Made by a program: the position numbers and the translations under genes
Shown here: piece by piece, positions 1 to 13,325 of the stretch
Layout: every line of letters begins with the position of its first letter
How positions within the stretch are numbered: the first letter of the stretch is position 1
Assembly (NCBI RefSeq): GCF_921293095.1
Contig: NC_060259.1
Coordinates: 41,583,812 to 41,647,811, forward strand
Source: Ischnura elegans
Taxonomy: Eukaryota > Arthropoda > Insecta > Odonata > Coenagrionidae
Reading direction: 5' to 3'
Length of the DNA: 64,000 nt
Notes under the pieces: generated by a model
Told to the model about the DNA's origin: nothing
Databases searched by the model: none
What the model saw: the letters and a program-made list of their open reading frames with translations, nothing else

Positions 1-2003
1 AAGAAATAAATTTTGGTAATTTTCCCGGAGGAACTCAAATTGTCTACTGGAAATAATGGTGTTTAAAAATATTTTCTTAAAAAATTAAAAGTTAAGTAAA
101 TGGTTTAAATCATGAGTATATCAATACCTAAGGATACAAAAGATGTGTCAAGATGTAAAACCTATGAAAAATGAACATTTCATAAAGAAACAGAAGAATA
201 TCTTTCGGGGTGTCAGGGACACCCCACGCGACCATTTATGTTAGGAAAATGGGTACGGCTATCGCCAAGTTAAAGGCCATTTTACTGGAAAGACAAAAAC
301 CAATTCGTAACCATAAGTTTTAAGAAATACCCGTTTGTGGAGGGGGAGGGTAAGGAAGTGATAGGTAGGGAGTGTTTGAGAGGACTGTCTAGGGAAATGA
401 TCAGCAGAGAATCCAACAAACAGTAGTTAGAATTACAAATAATCGGTGCTCTACTGTATCATGTTTTTCCTTGAGTTACTGATGCATAAGTTCCTAAATA
501 ATTTTGACTTCTGGGTCACTGCCTGAACAAGTGGATTAGTGGAACTTTCTCTTGTTCTTCTAAGATGAACTGTCACTCTATTCCCAATTCTTCTGTTGCC
601 CTGTCTTCTCTGCCTTGCTAATGAATTTTTTTCATAAAAAATTGTTGAATCTTAAAGTACCTCTTTTTGCCACTTTCTTCTCGAGAGAAAACCAAATATT
701 TACTTTAGTAATTGTTATTGATGTTATATATTTCTCTATCATTTAATATATTTAGTTATGATTTCATAGCTCAAAATTTTTGAAAATTTGAAAAAAAACA
801 AAAGAAATCATCAATTTTATTCAGTCAGTGAGACTAAGATTTTTATGTAAAGAGAAATTAATCATGTTATGTTTCGGTATTATAACCTCAATTTGTCAAT
901 AGCATGCCTAATTTTCCTAGATTAGGTGACGTTATTTTGTGTCCTTGGAGAATGGCTTTGTTGGTAGTGGATAACTCATTATCCATATTTGCCTCTTTCT
1001 CAATTTTTTAATTAAATAATCTGATAAAGGCACTTTTCATGGTCAGCGCCATTTCAGAAGCTGGCCACAGTGATTGGAAGACTTCTTGACTAAGGTATTT
1101 TTAGGCTGCCAGTTTTCAATGATTTTCATACATATTTATTAAGATAAAAGACAGGCTATGAAATAATCAAGTCATATTTTTTTACCTCTTCGACTTTTCT
1201 CGACTATCTTTTTATTATAAATATAGTGACATCACCTGGAAAAAATGTATACTTTGAATCAATTAGTGTAGAAATAGGGAAAATGGTTGAAGTAGTAGGG
1301 TTTTCACCGAGGAAAAAATTTGCCATGAAAAATCATTTGGTTTAGCCATTCATGGGAAATTTCATCCTGAGTGTAAATTTTAACTCTCCAAGTAACTGCA
1401 CAGTGTGTTGCTGGTTATATTCAGTACTAGTTGTGTGTTGTCAACTTCATGCCTAGATATCCTCGGAGGATACTCTGCCATCCAAGTGATAAATAGCATG
1501 CTGATAACCGAATTCCAATATTCATCATGAATGATGTGTCTTTAACAGTGTGGAGGTTTCTGGGTGCAACCTTAAAGTTTGGCCCATGCGTTGGATGAGG
1601 ATTGACAATAGCATGTCCTAGGTATTAGCATGGTGAATTCCCAGAGGTTTGCGGTGGTAGTCGAGAGTGCTGCCAAAGACAAATGTTAATGCCTTGAAAA
1701 TGCTGGCAGGTTCAATTGACAAAATGGCCCTGTATCACACTCCTTTTTCTAAGTATTTCCAGGCATAAGATTGGGAGCTATTTTTGATTATGATCGCTAT
1801 AACTTGGGATGAGAGGGATGCTAAAATTCTGATTCTGTTTAGTACTATTTTTGAAAATTTGCCACACCACGTCAGTTTTAGTCTTTCATCATAAATATTA
1901 ACTTTGCCATCGCATGAAGCTGACTTTCACAGCCCTGAGTTATCGAATTGTAGCGTAGGGATTTGAGAAGACTGTTTCTTTAGCATCAGGATTGTCATAT
2001 TTA
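1..2003. other. No gene recognised
   Basis: AT-rich non-coding sequence with stops in all frames. The only structure seen is a 19-base perfect palindrome with a 3-base loop at 207-225 (GGGGTGTC, then GACACCCC), perhaps the end of an old transposon. Confidence 0.5.
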
Positions 2004-2818
2004 CCACTCAGTAGGGATGTGCGAGTACTCGAAAATTCGAGTCTAGTCGAGTAGTTTCGGTTACGAGGCTGTCTAGGCCAGTAAGTTCAGAAATCTGCCG
2101 ACAGAAGGCACTATCATTAAACTTGTGTAGTAATATCGTTTATAAAGTAATTCTAATCCCATGGCCAAGGAGATTCAGCTTGTGTATTTGTAGCAATCTA
2201 CTATAGTAGTCGCCATGGGTACCGAATACATTTTTGTCAGCCCTTCCAACCGTCTTCTGTCTACTTTCTGCACTCAAACGCCGAGGGAATCCGTAAAAAT
2301 TGTTAGGGTTTCATGGAAAATGCAACTTCTATGTTTCAGCGGAAAATTCCAGTTTTTCACGGTGTTTGACGTCACAAGTGATGCCATCTCTTAGTCTTTT
2401 TGAGAACTAAGTACATAGGTCCAATGGTAATTTTCGTTTATTCCTTTGTTGCGGTTAGTTTCCCTCCTGAACTAACAGAAAATAGAGACTATGGTTGATA
2501 AGACGAAGTAAAAATTAAAGAAAACATCTTTTTTTGATCTACAAATCTAAAGCTAAGTTATTTAGTTCATTCGCTTATTCCACTAAAATTCCATGAAAAT
2601 TCAAGATCCACATAAATCATTGATATAACTTTTAATAAATTTCCAAAGGTTCCCAAACCTTGTAACTTTGGAAAGAAAGTCCTTGTCCATGTACACAAGT
2701 GTGTTGCGGAAGACATTTTTCTGCAGGCAGTAATACTGTAATGAAGAGACATCAAAACCTGCTGCCTGAGCATGTGGAACAGTTGTTTATTCTGCATGAG
2801 AATTTGAAAGGATCAAAA

Positions 2819-3179
2819 CAAGGGCGTACCTAGGATCATAACTAGGGGGTGTAATCCATTGTCTAGGGGAGGGGGCAAGCCATGGTCTAGGGGAGGGGGG
2901 GGGCAAGCCAAATTGTGATATTTTAGCATGGAAAAGGTGAATGAAACCAATATCTTAAGAAAATTATAAGAGTGCTTTATTAGTTTATGAGATTATTTCC
3001 TTGAAAAAATAGTTTTATTTTAGTTACATATCTTATACTAATACATATAATTTTTCGTGGGTTTAAAGAAAATTTGTTGAATACTTTCGTTTCAATTCAG
3101 TACTGATTTTGCTTCAAGACTTTTGCTATTTTTGCTTCTAGGGGGCCCACCCCCCTGCTCCTCGCTGGGTACGCTCATG
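2819..3179. mobile_element. hAT MITE, family B copy 1
   Basis: It starts CAAGGGCGTACCTAGG and ends in a near inverted copy (GGGTACGCTCATG). It is flanked by GATCAAAA (2811-2818) and GATCAAAT (3180-3187), an 8-base duplication with one mismatch. A second copy of the family is at 38081-38331, sharing the internal TTTAGCATGGAAAAGGTGAA. It lies inside the larger hAT element and so inserted later. Short open frames here are chance. Confidence 0.87.
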
Positions 3180-3305
3180 GATCAAATATTACATGATGCA
3201 TTTACGTTTACAATCTTAGTTACAATTGTACAAATATCTTTATTCAGGGTTCTTCTGAGCTATTTGAATGCATATATTGATGGCATATTTCTAGAGGCTA
3301 ATTAT

Positions 3306-5171
3306 CCCTTAGCCAGTGACGTGCGGTCTGGGAGACCGCAATAAATCAAAAATTCATAAAATCTTTCAACATCATTTTTATTGATTTGTTTAGTTTTTAT
3401 TTGAATTCTTAACTATTCTAAGACTTCTATTAAAATTTTCACATTCAAATACTAACCAATTTGTCAGTAAAAATTGCTTTTTGAAGCAGGATCAAAAAAC
3501 TGATGCCTAAAACGCTTGAGTTATAATTATCATATTTATGTATCAATATTTTGCCACATTTAAAAGTAAGGCCTTAAATGTTAAAGTTGGAAGACTTAAG
3601 TAGTAAGTAGCCATGAAATTTATCCCACTTATTCCTTTTTTTGATGCATTTTGCAGGCGATCAAAATTACAATTTTTCACAAAACCACACACAGGCTGTT
3701 TGCATTGGAAAAAAGAAAGAGGTTTTCCATGTTTTTGTATGGCGGTAAAATTCTACATATTGTCCACATCTCAAACCTTTCAACTTCTTCAGCCTCTTCC
3801 TACAGTAGATGGAGAATTTATACAATAATTTATCCTACCTTTCTCGGGACTCTATATCACTCACCCTGTAGTGCATAAATGAAACTAAGCAAACTGCCAT
3901 ATATATTTTGGGGACATTGGATATTAGTTTTGTTTGCGAGTAATCCGTAAAATGAAGAGCATTATGTGCCCTTTGGATGACGCAAAATCATCAGGCCCTT
4001 TTATTTTTTTGATCGTACCAACGTAAATAGCAAAATTTGCTCATCAAAAATCTGAGACTAATAATCAAGAGGCTCAATATCCCGACCTAATGATGTAAGG
4101 TAATCTTTCAAACCAGGTTTCTGAGTAACGGTGTTATGGTAGGGTGTACAAATTTTCCTCTTTGGCTCATTTGATGTCCACTTATAGCGATTTCTCCTGT
4201 AAAAAATTGTTCTTGCCTGCGGAGATCTTTTACTACATCACTTTTGTCATCATCCGTGCTCCCTCCTTCACTATCAGTTGTATCTTTCGCCATTTTTCGA
4301 CAGATTTTCGCACTGCTTCAGAAACTACGCACTCAAGGGTTTTCTGGTTGCTTGAAAAAAAGGGGCCAAAAATATGCTTCAGACAAATGTAGATGTAACG
4401 TCACTTGCATTTCGACGTTTTACTCTTGGTGTTTTCTAGGCTTTTTTTAATTTCTTCTTGCGGTAAAACTCGATTCTAAGATGTTATGTCCCCAAATACT
4501 TAGGAGGAGACCAACTGCTGATAGATAGGCGAAATTGAATGTTGCGCTCCAGCCGTGGGCGCATGAAATTTCGGGGTTCAATTGGTTCCAAATTATAAAG
4601 TATATTATATGTGTACTGCCTGCTAGGGGTACATAAAATTCACCACTATTTTATTCCAATTATTGATAACATCTATAAAAATCTTAGCATCTTAAAAGAA
4701 CAAAATGGGTGATATTTCTAATAAAAACTGGATTTCATTTGTTTTGCATTCGGCTTCAGAAATAACTTGAATGGTCATTTATTCTAATGCAATGAATTGT
4801 GGAAAAATTAAGTGTTTAATTATCCACTTTGTACAACTAAGGATGCTTCCTAACAAAAATTACTTATTCTTATGCTTAAATAATTACTACGAATTGTTTT
4901 TAACAACTTTTTGAATCATTTCCACCAGCATTGCCTTTATTGATTTTTCTACTTTAGTGACGTGCGATCTCACAGACCACTAATCTAATTCAATTGGAAA
5001 TTTTACAGAAATTAAAAAATAACGTTAAATTTTAAGAGTGGGATATCTTTGTTATGCAAAAATATGAAGCTAATGAGATTTATAGATACACATTTTGCCA
5101 TATTAATTTTGAAAATATTCATAGTTTTAGAAATGCAGCGGTCTCTCAGACCGCACGTCACCAGTTAAGGG
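3306..5171. mobile_element. piggyBac-like element, non-autonomous, about 1.9 kb
   Basis: The left end CCCTTAGCCAGTGACGTGCG and the right end, reverse complement CCCTTAACTGGTGACGTGCG, are inverted repeats that continue through a GGTCT...AGACC mini-palindrome. TTAT (3302-3305) and TTAA (5172-5175) flank it, fitting the piggyBac TTAA target with one mutation. A third, internal copy of the end in left orientation begins near 4954, so 4954-5171 may be a shorter relative sharing the right end. No transposase was recognised. A 61-residue minus-strand frame at 4108-4293 starts with an acidic stretch but has no diagnostic motif. Confidence 0.7.
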
Positions 5172-5469
5172 TTAATTTCAATTATGCTTGTAGAACTGTT
5201 CAAGACAAATTAATTTTCATTCATCTCCTTATTGTGACTCAATTACCATCAACGTTCCTCGTTATTTTTTCCTTTTTACATCAAGCTAAGCATTCAAAAT
5301 AGAAAATTTGCAAAGAGATTGAAAAAAATGAGAATGTTGGAGCTTGCTTTGCTGTATTGCCTAGTACAAGAGTGACCATACTCGACGCGATACTCGCAAG
5401 TAGTTTTCAACTCGACTCAATACTTGACTCGAGGTCAAAAAGTACTACTTGCACATCCCTACCACTCAG

Positions 5470-8400
5470 TAATATCATTTGTGTCTCCATTTAGTAAAGC
5501 AGATGTTCATTTTTATAGTAAGTCTCATTAATCTTTTCTTGAGAGCCTGTAATGAGATTATGAGTATGACTTTCAGCTTACATTACGAAAAGAAACCTGA
5601 GGCAGACGTTTAGGGAAAATTTCTGGCAAGTCTCTTCTAAGTGTCCTTTTTTGTGAAATCTTCTCTGGTTTTCCTCTTGGTGAGTTGCTTTTAGGCTGAT
5701 ATTTCTGCCCTGAGGATGATGGCAAAGGTAGCTATCGGAACGTCGGCCTACGAGTAACTCACCTGGTGGAAAATACAAGAAGATTTCACCAGTATCATAT
5801 GCTGGGAAAGAATCATATGTCGTTATTTCCTTTTTTTTAAGAGGCATTTTCAAAATGACAGAGAATAAAATAAAAATGTGTAGTGTGTAATGAATTACAA
5901 TAAATATTTAACAAATAAATTATTTTTATAATATCTCAACAAAGTTTTCTTCTGAAATGCATTGTTAATGCCAATTATAAATTTATGGCACAAGACCCAA
6001 GTTACCAGAAGCACATTCATATTTTAAATGTTTCTTTTAATGAAATACAAATTTGAAATTAGTACGTGTCAGGTGATTTACTAATTGGGACTTGGTTGTG
6101 ATAATAGTATAAGGATGTTTCACCTGTTAAACTGAAATCCCACAGAACAGATTTTGATCCATATTGCAAAATCATACATTAAGTCTGAGAAACAGGGCCT
6201 TTGTTGTATGATTAAGTGCCGTGGTTTATTGTGAATGAGCAAAAAATACTTTTGCATTCTACTGTGCATTAGGAAATGCCTTTCATGCTCATTTATGATG
6301 TTTATCAACTACAATGGAAAATGAAAACAATCAGTTAAAAATTGCAAATAATTTGTCATGAAGTACCATCAGTAATTCATCAGAATTCACTGTCTAGTAG
6401 TGCAGATTTATAAGATGTAACTTCACCGAAATATAATTAAATTTTTGTGACCAATTTCATGAGTCTGCTCTTCTTAGCATAGTATGCTATATCTTTGCAT
6501 GATTAAACAACTTTTGAGTCACTCATAGATACTATTCGCTGCGTCATCATTGAAAAACATTGTAAGCTGTGTGATTTAATGCACATATATTATTTCATTG
6601 AGATAGGTTCTTTTACATTTTCCTCGCTAGTTGTGATGATTTATTCTGGACCATTTGAATTAGCTTTTATTGAACAAGAATCACTCATTGAATCTGCTTA
6701 GAGAAGAGTATCAATCAATATAATAGGATTTTATAGCAGTCGAATGAAATTTTACTACCAACATCATTAGGTACAGTTTTCCTTAATAAAATTTACTTTG
6801 ACCAGAGTTTCAGTGCTTATACAAACGTGATGCATCAATATTGGGACGTGGGTTGAAGTCAATTTTTTGTGGGAAATTGAACCTTAGCATTTTCACTGGT
6901 ATCAAATTAACTTCAATTGTAATTAGTTGGAAGTCATTAATGGTAGCTCATGGCCTTGGGAGTGAAGTGTTCGACTGACTGATGGTCTTCTTGATGCAGC
7001 ATTTACTGCCCCCTTCATCTCTCGCCCAGTTATGTTCATCAAATATTACTTGCTGCTTATTAAGATTTTTTAAAATTTTAGCCTGCTATGATGCCTAACC
7101 AATGTTTAGAGGGAAATTAAAAACCAATGAAATAATATGTTACTCTGTCAAATAAATATTATTGAACTGTAACCCTGTTCTTCCTAATCCACCCAAAAGT
7201 GCTAACCACACAGACTATTTCACTCTGATAATGACAAATGATTTGGACTCCAGGATGCCCATAGTCATTCATCAACTCACTTGGTCGAGATCCCAAGAAA
7301 AATGCGATTACGCTGCCCGAGTTAGAGATCCAATTTTGTGTTTGCTTTTATCAGTATTTTTGGACGGAACAGGAGCATTGATGTATAATGGAGGAATTTG
7401 TCCGTCTCTATGAATTAGGTCCTTATCATCATTCCACAATCTATTAAAGGAATTTCTGTATGGCTTATATGGGATTCATAGTTGACAAAATGGGATAAGG
7501 AATGGACGTCTATATGCTTAAATTTAATTGGGAAAGTTGAGGGACACAAACTAGCCACTGGCCTATCCAAGTTAAGTTTAAATATTTGGGAGGTTGCTTA
7601 GATGTTCGCAGTGTGAGGGAAATATTATCAAAAACATGTCTGATAGCAGTTGGTTGCCATAGCAATTGGTGATGCTTCTTCATCTTGCGCCCATGCCTAA
7701 ACTTTCCCATGAAAATTACCTCCCCATTGCTTGTATCTCATAACATAAGCTACCTTTCTTGTCCTGAGTTCATGGGATAGGTCTAGTCTTGTGTCTCCTG
7801 GAGACATAGGTACTTTCCTCACTCCCGAAAATTCAAGTATAAAAAGGAAGTTACACTAGAGCTATAGGGAAATAAAATTATCATTGTTCATTCCACACTG
7901 ACAATTTATTATCAACTATCATGGTTTTTATACTTATATATCAAGGTGTACTGGCTACTGTCATAAAAGTGTAAAGGCCATGGTTGGTGTTAATTAAAAT
8001 GTGTCTGCATCCAATATAGTTTCTACTTTATAGAGTATGCAAAATTGCAGCTAGTATCCCCGCTATCATTATCATTGTCGAATGACGATTATGCAAGTTT
8101 TTGATCAAAGTTTGATGATGAATTTTGGTGATTTCATGTAATTTAGATCTATTGGAAACCGCCTTAACTGCTTAGTGGCTGGGGTCAAACCAAGTATTTT
8201 TAGAATACTTGTGTTGCACAGGGGAAACTGATTAGAATATTCTCATCATCAGTTGATGGATTTATAACATTCAGGGTATTTTTTATCAAGTGTGATACCA
8301 GCTAAATGCCAGGATTCCTTTAAATGAATCAAGCTTATGATACCCTCTTAAAGTTTTTTTTTGCCATTATTCCACTGGCTTAACAAAGACCTCCAGGCTT

Positions 8401-8600
8401 TAGTCAGATACATTTCAGGGTCTTGATGCACTTTTTCGAGTCTATTATATGATGAGAATAATCCCATGGTGAACCAAGAGCCTGTTTTTTTTGCACAAGT
8501 TCCAGTTGAAACTTATGTTGTCTCAATTCAACAAGGCTATGATTTACCTATCTACATGTACTAACCTTATCATGTGACTGCTGAGACTGTAAATAAGCTG
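5470..8600. other. Intergenic, with a possible Penelope-like remnant at 5680-5780
   Basis: No cellular gene was seen. At 5700-5770 the text CTGAGGATGATGGCA...CGGAACGTCGG resembles the characteristic 'GA-GATG...AAACGTCGG' sequence found near the terminal repeats of Penelope-like elements. The minus-strand frame 5853-5578 over it has no recognised domain. The remaining sequence is AT-rich. Confidence 0.35.
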
Positions 8601-8605
8601 AAACC

Positions 8606-8990
8606 ATGGGAACAACATTGTCTCCAATTTTAGCCAACCTCTTCATTTTGAAGACAAGGCCCTGAAGAGTTCTCTACTGAGGCCAAGTATCTTCCACAGA
8701 TACACAGACAACACACATACGATGTGGCATCGTGGCTCTCAAACAGTGGGAGTGCGCATATGAATGCACAGCACTCAAACATCCAGTCTATAATGGAAAA
8801 GAGAAGAAGGAACAACTTCCATTTTTAGATATCTTAATGCATCAAAAAAGTTACGGAACACTTGGCCATCCTTATTACATGAAGCCAGCAGCAATAGGCC
8901 TGTGTTTGCATGCTAGGAGTCACCAACCAACCCAGAGGAAAAATGTCCTATCAGCTCTGGTCCACCATCATAGGTGAATGTGGGATGCAG
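8606..8990 (+). pseudogene. Decayed Penelope-like element reverse transcriptase
   Basis: From 8606 the plus strand reads MGTTLSPILANLF, the conserved motif (MGSPLSPVLANLFM type) of Penelope-like reverse transcriptases. It is followed, after frameshifts and stops, by HRYTDNTH (degenerate YVDD region). From about 8809 it reads QLPFLDILMHQKSYGTLGHP, YYMKPAA and RSHQPTQRKNVLSALVHHHR, matching the family's LPFLDVLV...GSLGHTVYRKPT...H.P.QK..VL..LVHR block. The frames are broken and the catalytic YVDD is degenerate (YTDN), so it is dead. No GIY-YIG nuclease domain was recognised downstream. Confidence 0.8.
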
Positions 8991-8999
8991 AAACTCATT

Positions 9000-11900
9000 C
9001 AAATGAAATTTGGCACCCAAGGAGGGCTCTAATGGAGAAATATGACTATACTGGCAGGGAAAAGTACAAGCATTTAGATAATTCCCTGGTGATAAGGCCT
9101 TTCTCAGGGCCACAAACTAAGGAGATAATTCTGTAAGGCATGAAGTCCATAAATGTCAACAATTTAGGAAAGGAAACGATCCATATCCCTTTTACAAGTC
9201 TATAAATTCAGGTTATGAAGGTGGAAGACTCACTTGGCATGAAACTCTCCAGGATTTTGCAGATCCCATGTATATGTAAAGAATGGTAGTATGTTGTGGA
9301 GACAGGAAGGACTATTGAGACTTTATTTTAAGAACATGAAAGGTGAATATGAATATGACAACCAAGCAAGCAAGCTGTCATGGAACTCGGCCACCTTCAT
9401 GGCCGCAAGGTTTACTTGTAAAAGATGAAAATATTGTGTCAAGGCAATGGTTTCTGGGATAGAATGGTGAATTGAAATTAAACTTGAAGGACTAAAGATA
9501 GTATTTTCCACCTTAGCCAAGTTTGGAAACTAATCTTGAACAGGATTGGACAAGATAGAACCAATCAGGTAAAAAGTTAATGCCTGCTGGAAATACATAG
9601 AATATGTGCCCAAAGATATAGATTGTATAATACTTGGATCTCAAAGACAAAAACAAGAATTTCACTTGTCAAAACATTGGAAGAAGATGGAGCCACTTAC
9701 CCGGGAGGTTGTCTGAGAAACCTTTATCCATGTCATTCTCTGGACAAACCTGAAATAAGGGGGATTTCTTTTGATCATGAAATGTACATTATAACCATTT
9801 TCCTTCATAATATTCTGTGTGAAGGAAAAATTTCCAAAATATACTGCTTCCAGTGAGTTTGTGCTTTTCTGTTCATTGTGCATGAAGTAGGAAATGTATG
9901 CCCAAACACAAAATATTTTTTGCTCTTTCCTGAATTTTGCACTTGGGCACTCTATAGTTAAGAAATGAAACCGGTAGTTTCAGGTCAGATGTTTTGTTAC
10001 TGATCCATCATAAATAAAAAAAATTTCTAGTTCGACTAAACTTTATTTATTGACTTTAAGTGTTTTGATGCTTTCTTTTTGCTTTCACACTTGAAAATGA
10101 TGTGTAAGTGACAAAATGTTCAGTGCCAGTTTTATGGGCAACTCCAGTGAATATTGCTTGTTAATTAAAATACATATCTCCATGTGCAAACATAAGTGTA
10201 TGCTTCCCGAGTATTCATGCCAGTTAGAATTTATCATCGTCAACATACATACATTTTCTGTGCATCCCACAAGTGAGACGTGTTCTAGATATTTCTTTAT
10301 TCTTGTTGTACGCATTCCATGCATTTTTTATCTGGTCCATATGTCCCACACAGTGCTTTAATGTTGATGTAGTGCCCTTTCCATGTTAGATATCAGCTAC
10401 ATTCAATTTTTCAAGGAGTACTGGGTTTGTGTTCCTCCAAACTAAACCATACCCAAATCAGCTAGATGCTATTTTCAAATGGATAAGCAAGAAAAAGTAT
10501 GCATCTGGAGTGTTAAGTTGTGTCTATCTCCTGATAGCTTCTGTCACTTCTTTCATGTAGCATTCTATCATGGTCCTGTGGGTGCTCAATGAGTTGAATT
10601 GATTAGGAATTTGTGGACCATTGTGAGATTGGCATGCGATATGTGGATTGTCTCATGCTTAGTGGGTGATGAAGTTGAGTTTTATTTGATGTTTGTTTAT
10701 TGATGAAGGTGAGATTTAAGTAGTATGAGTTAATACATGACATAGCTCATAGTTAGCATGGTTGGGAATCAAGGTTGTTTTATATGTATGCAAAAGCAGA
10801 AGAAACATGCTTGGTGTGCCATCATTTCAAATCCATAGCTGTGTTTTAACATGGCAATTTCATTACCTGATGACAATAATGTTCTTGAACTAATTCTTCA
10901 GCTTTGGGACCTGCTTGGTTATAGTGGAAATTTTACTGGTAGTTATGCTGTCATGACTGAATATAATCCAGACATTCCTTGTTTACGTGCTGTTTGGGTC
11001 CCCATAATATCTATCTCTGTTTAAAATTTTGGGAATCATCATTTGGCTTTTTGTTTCTGGATTACTTTCTCTTCAATATGGTAAACTGCTGCCTACACTG
11101 AAGGATTCACATGATTATGGCAGTAATGATAATGACAAAAATTCATGTAATGATTAAAATATTGGTTTATTTCTAATTTTACACAGAAACATAGAAATAT
11201 TGATGAAGAGAGCGGACCTAAATGATAGAAAAAGTGGAGCTTTGGTTACGAAACCATATCCACTATTGTACACAACATTATTCCAAATAAAATTTTACAG
11301 CAATTTCAATTAAATACCATTTATATTATGGGGCGGTATGTTGCTTCATTGAGTTTATCATTTTACTAGTTTTCTTGGACAGCAAATGAGATGTAGCTTC
11401 TTTAATGGCAAATACTGGAACGTCATAGATTGAGAGCCGCCAACTTAAGCGTATGACTTTTGTTGAGAGGAAATCTTAGGAAGGGTTTTTATTTATCTAT
11501 TATTAAATACTTAGGAGGTATTAGATTAAATTTTTGAACAAATCAGGAGTTTTGGCTTAGTCACAGTGTATTGGGGCTAGTTTCCTAATCAAGAAGATAA
11601 ACCAGATTTATTTCATGGTGCTCTTCATGTGGTCAGACCAGTCCCGTGCATTCATTGATTGCTGGTCTGAGAAATTTGACACATTGTGGTGAAAGAAATT
11701 GGACAAAATTTTGCCAATGATGGCGTTATTATGTAGACAAAGTAAGAAATCAGAGTTAGGAGGGTTTATTTTAGAGTGGAAATGCTAGTGTTAGGATTTA
11801 TGAGACTTAGTAGCAACAGTTGCATATGTCACAGATCAATATTCCAAACAGATCCTCAAGTTTTGCTGAATTTTTGGGCTGATGAAAATTTGCACATTAT

Positions 11901-12330
11901 TAAAAATACTGAATATTTAGTGTGAGTGGCAAGCCTCTGTATCTACATAACTCACCCATATTAATATGATAGGCTTTTTTCTTTTTTTTCTTCTCTATTT
12001 CTGTTTTAATTTCATTGCTTTCCATCAGCTTATCCGCATGGCAAAGTCTTTTTTCTTGCATAATTATTCCGATAAGTTAAATTGATCGTGTGTATTTTTA
12101 GTCTTCATTTTTATTTGTGAAATTTTCTCGAGTCAAACTTCCTTTTCTATCTGACATCTTCAAATTTTCTCTCTTCCATGTCTTGATTCTCCATTCATCA
12201 TTTGATATTGCTATTTTTATTTACTCTTGCATTCGCATTAAACATGAATTGATATAGATTGGTATCCATTTTCTGAGAAGCATCAGAAAGCTGCGGAACA
12301 GCCTCTTTGACAAAATTATTTTTGTAATAT
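9000..12330. other. Intergenic, no gene recognised
   Basis: The first 500 bases may still be eroded Penelope-like sequence (HIPFTSL-like reading near 9180-9200), but no motif is secure. The rest is AT-rich with no supported gene, tRNA or clear terminal repeats. Confidence 0.4.
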
Positions 12331-13325
12331 TTAGTGTTTGCATTTCTCCTGATCAGGTGATGAGCAACAATTTTAGCTTGATGGTATTGCACCACCCCAG
12401 ATCAAATAAGCTTTATGCCTCCAACTATCAGCCACCCACTCCTCGAACCTCTCACTCCCCTCCCCCACCACCTGACACAGATACCTATTTATATATGTAT
12501 ATGAATTTAAATTCCCAACTCTTCAGAATCCCTTGAGAAAGCAACCAGCATCGGTCGGGAAACTTGGGGCCACCCAGGAATTGACGTGGCGACATGGCCC
12601 AAAAGTTTTTATTCAACATTTATGCCTCCAGTTGGAAAATTGTGATAGTATTTCTGAGCACTATCAACCCACGTGCCTGTGGCTAGCTGTTGTAAAATTT
12701 GTTAAACCTATTCAGTGTAGACCATATCAAATAATGTCATATCTAACGGCATGATTTTGGTTTTTGAGGAGTTTGTTTCAGCTCTAACTGAAGACCCATT
12801 TTTAAAATTAGGTTCTTTATCAAATGTGCTAATGAACAGTTTCCATCAGTTTTCATGTTTCTTTGCATTTTGAGATCAACTTTGGCATTACCAAGCAACA
12901 CAATGCCATTGCCTGCAGCTTGCAGAGCACATGGGGTGATAACGTCAACATATTCCGGCTGGGCCCACGTATGTAGTTGAATAATCCACAACAGATTCAC
13001 CAGCTATCCTGCTGACGTCCTTAGGTGAAGGGTGGCAAGAGGATTGTGGTCATCTCTTCTATAAATACTATCTCATATTATTCTTTATGTAAGAGATGAC
13101 CACAAGGTTCTTGCCATCCTTCACCTGAGGGCATCAGCAGGATAGCTGGCGACATTTTGGTGAAAGCTAAATTGCCATAAAGATTTATCCGAGATATTTT
13201 ATTTATAAGAGTATCAGCAGGCTCATCAAAAGCCTTATATTTAATGTTTGCATTTTCTCCTCATCAGATAGAGAGCTTAAATTTTAGGCTGATGGCATTG
13301 CACCACCACAAATCAAATAGGCCTT
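12330..13325. repeat. Direct repeat pair (12330-12410 and 13235-13325)
   Basis: Both blocks share TTTAGTGTTTGCATTT-like sequence, TCCTSATCAG, then TTGATGGTATTGCACCACC against CTGATGGCATTGCACCACC, followed by ATCAAATA. The copies lie about 900 bases apart in the same orientation. They suggest an ancient duplication or the two halves of a decayed element. The minus-strand reading between them (CALQAAGNGIVLLGNAKVDL) is faintly like an LTR retroelement protease region, but this is weak. Confidence 0.5.
12999..13150. repeat. Long imperfect hairpin, 60-base arms
   Basis: The arm at 12999-13058 (ACCAGCTATCCTGCTGACGT...) is matched by an imperfect inverted arm at 13091-13150 around a 32-base loop. 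Arms of this length with a short spacer are typical of foldback MITEs. The hairpin sits between the two direct repeats of this region. Confidence 0.8.

Larger units (their letters stand above)
2012..5461. mobile_element. hAT-type element, 3450 bp with nested insertions
   Basis: The ends are inverted: TAGGGATGTGCGAGTA on the left, and the reverse complement of the right end starts TAGGGATGTGCAAGTA. Both are followed by subterminal CGAGT-rich sequence. The element is flanked by a perfect 8-base duplication CCACTCAG (2004-2011 and 5462-5469), the hallmark of hAT transposition. Two younger elements sit inside (2819-3179 and 3306-5171). Removing them leaves about 1.2 kb with no hAT transposase, so it was a non-autonomous copy. 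Confidence 0.88.

Noticed and set aside
5578..5853. 91-codon minus-strand frame
   Set aside because: Overlaps repeat-like Penelope terminal text and shows no domain.
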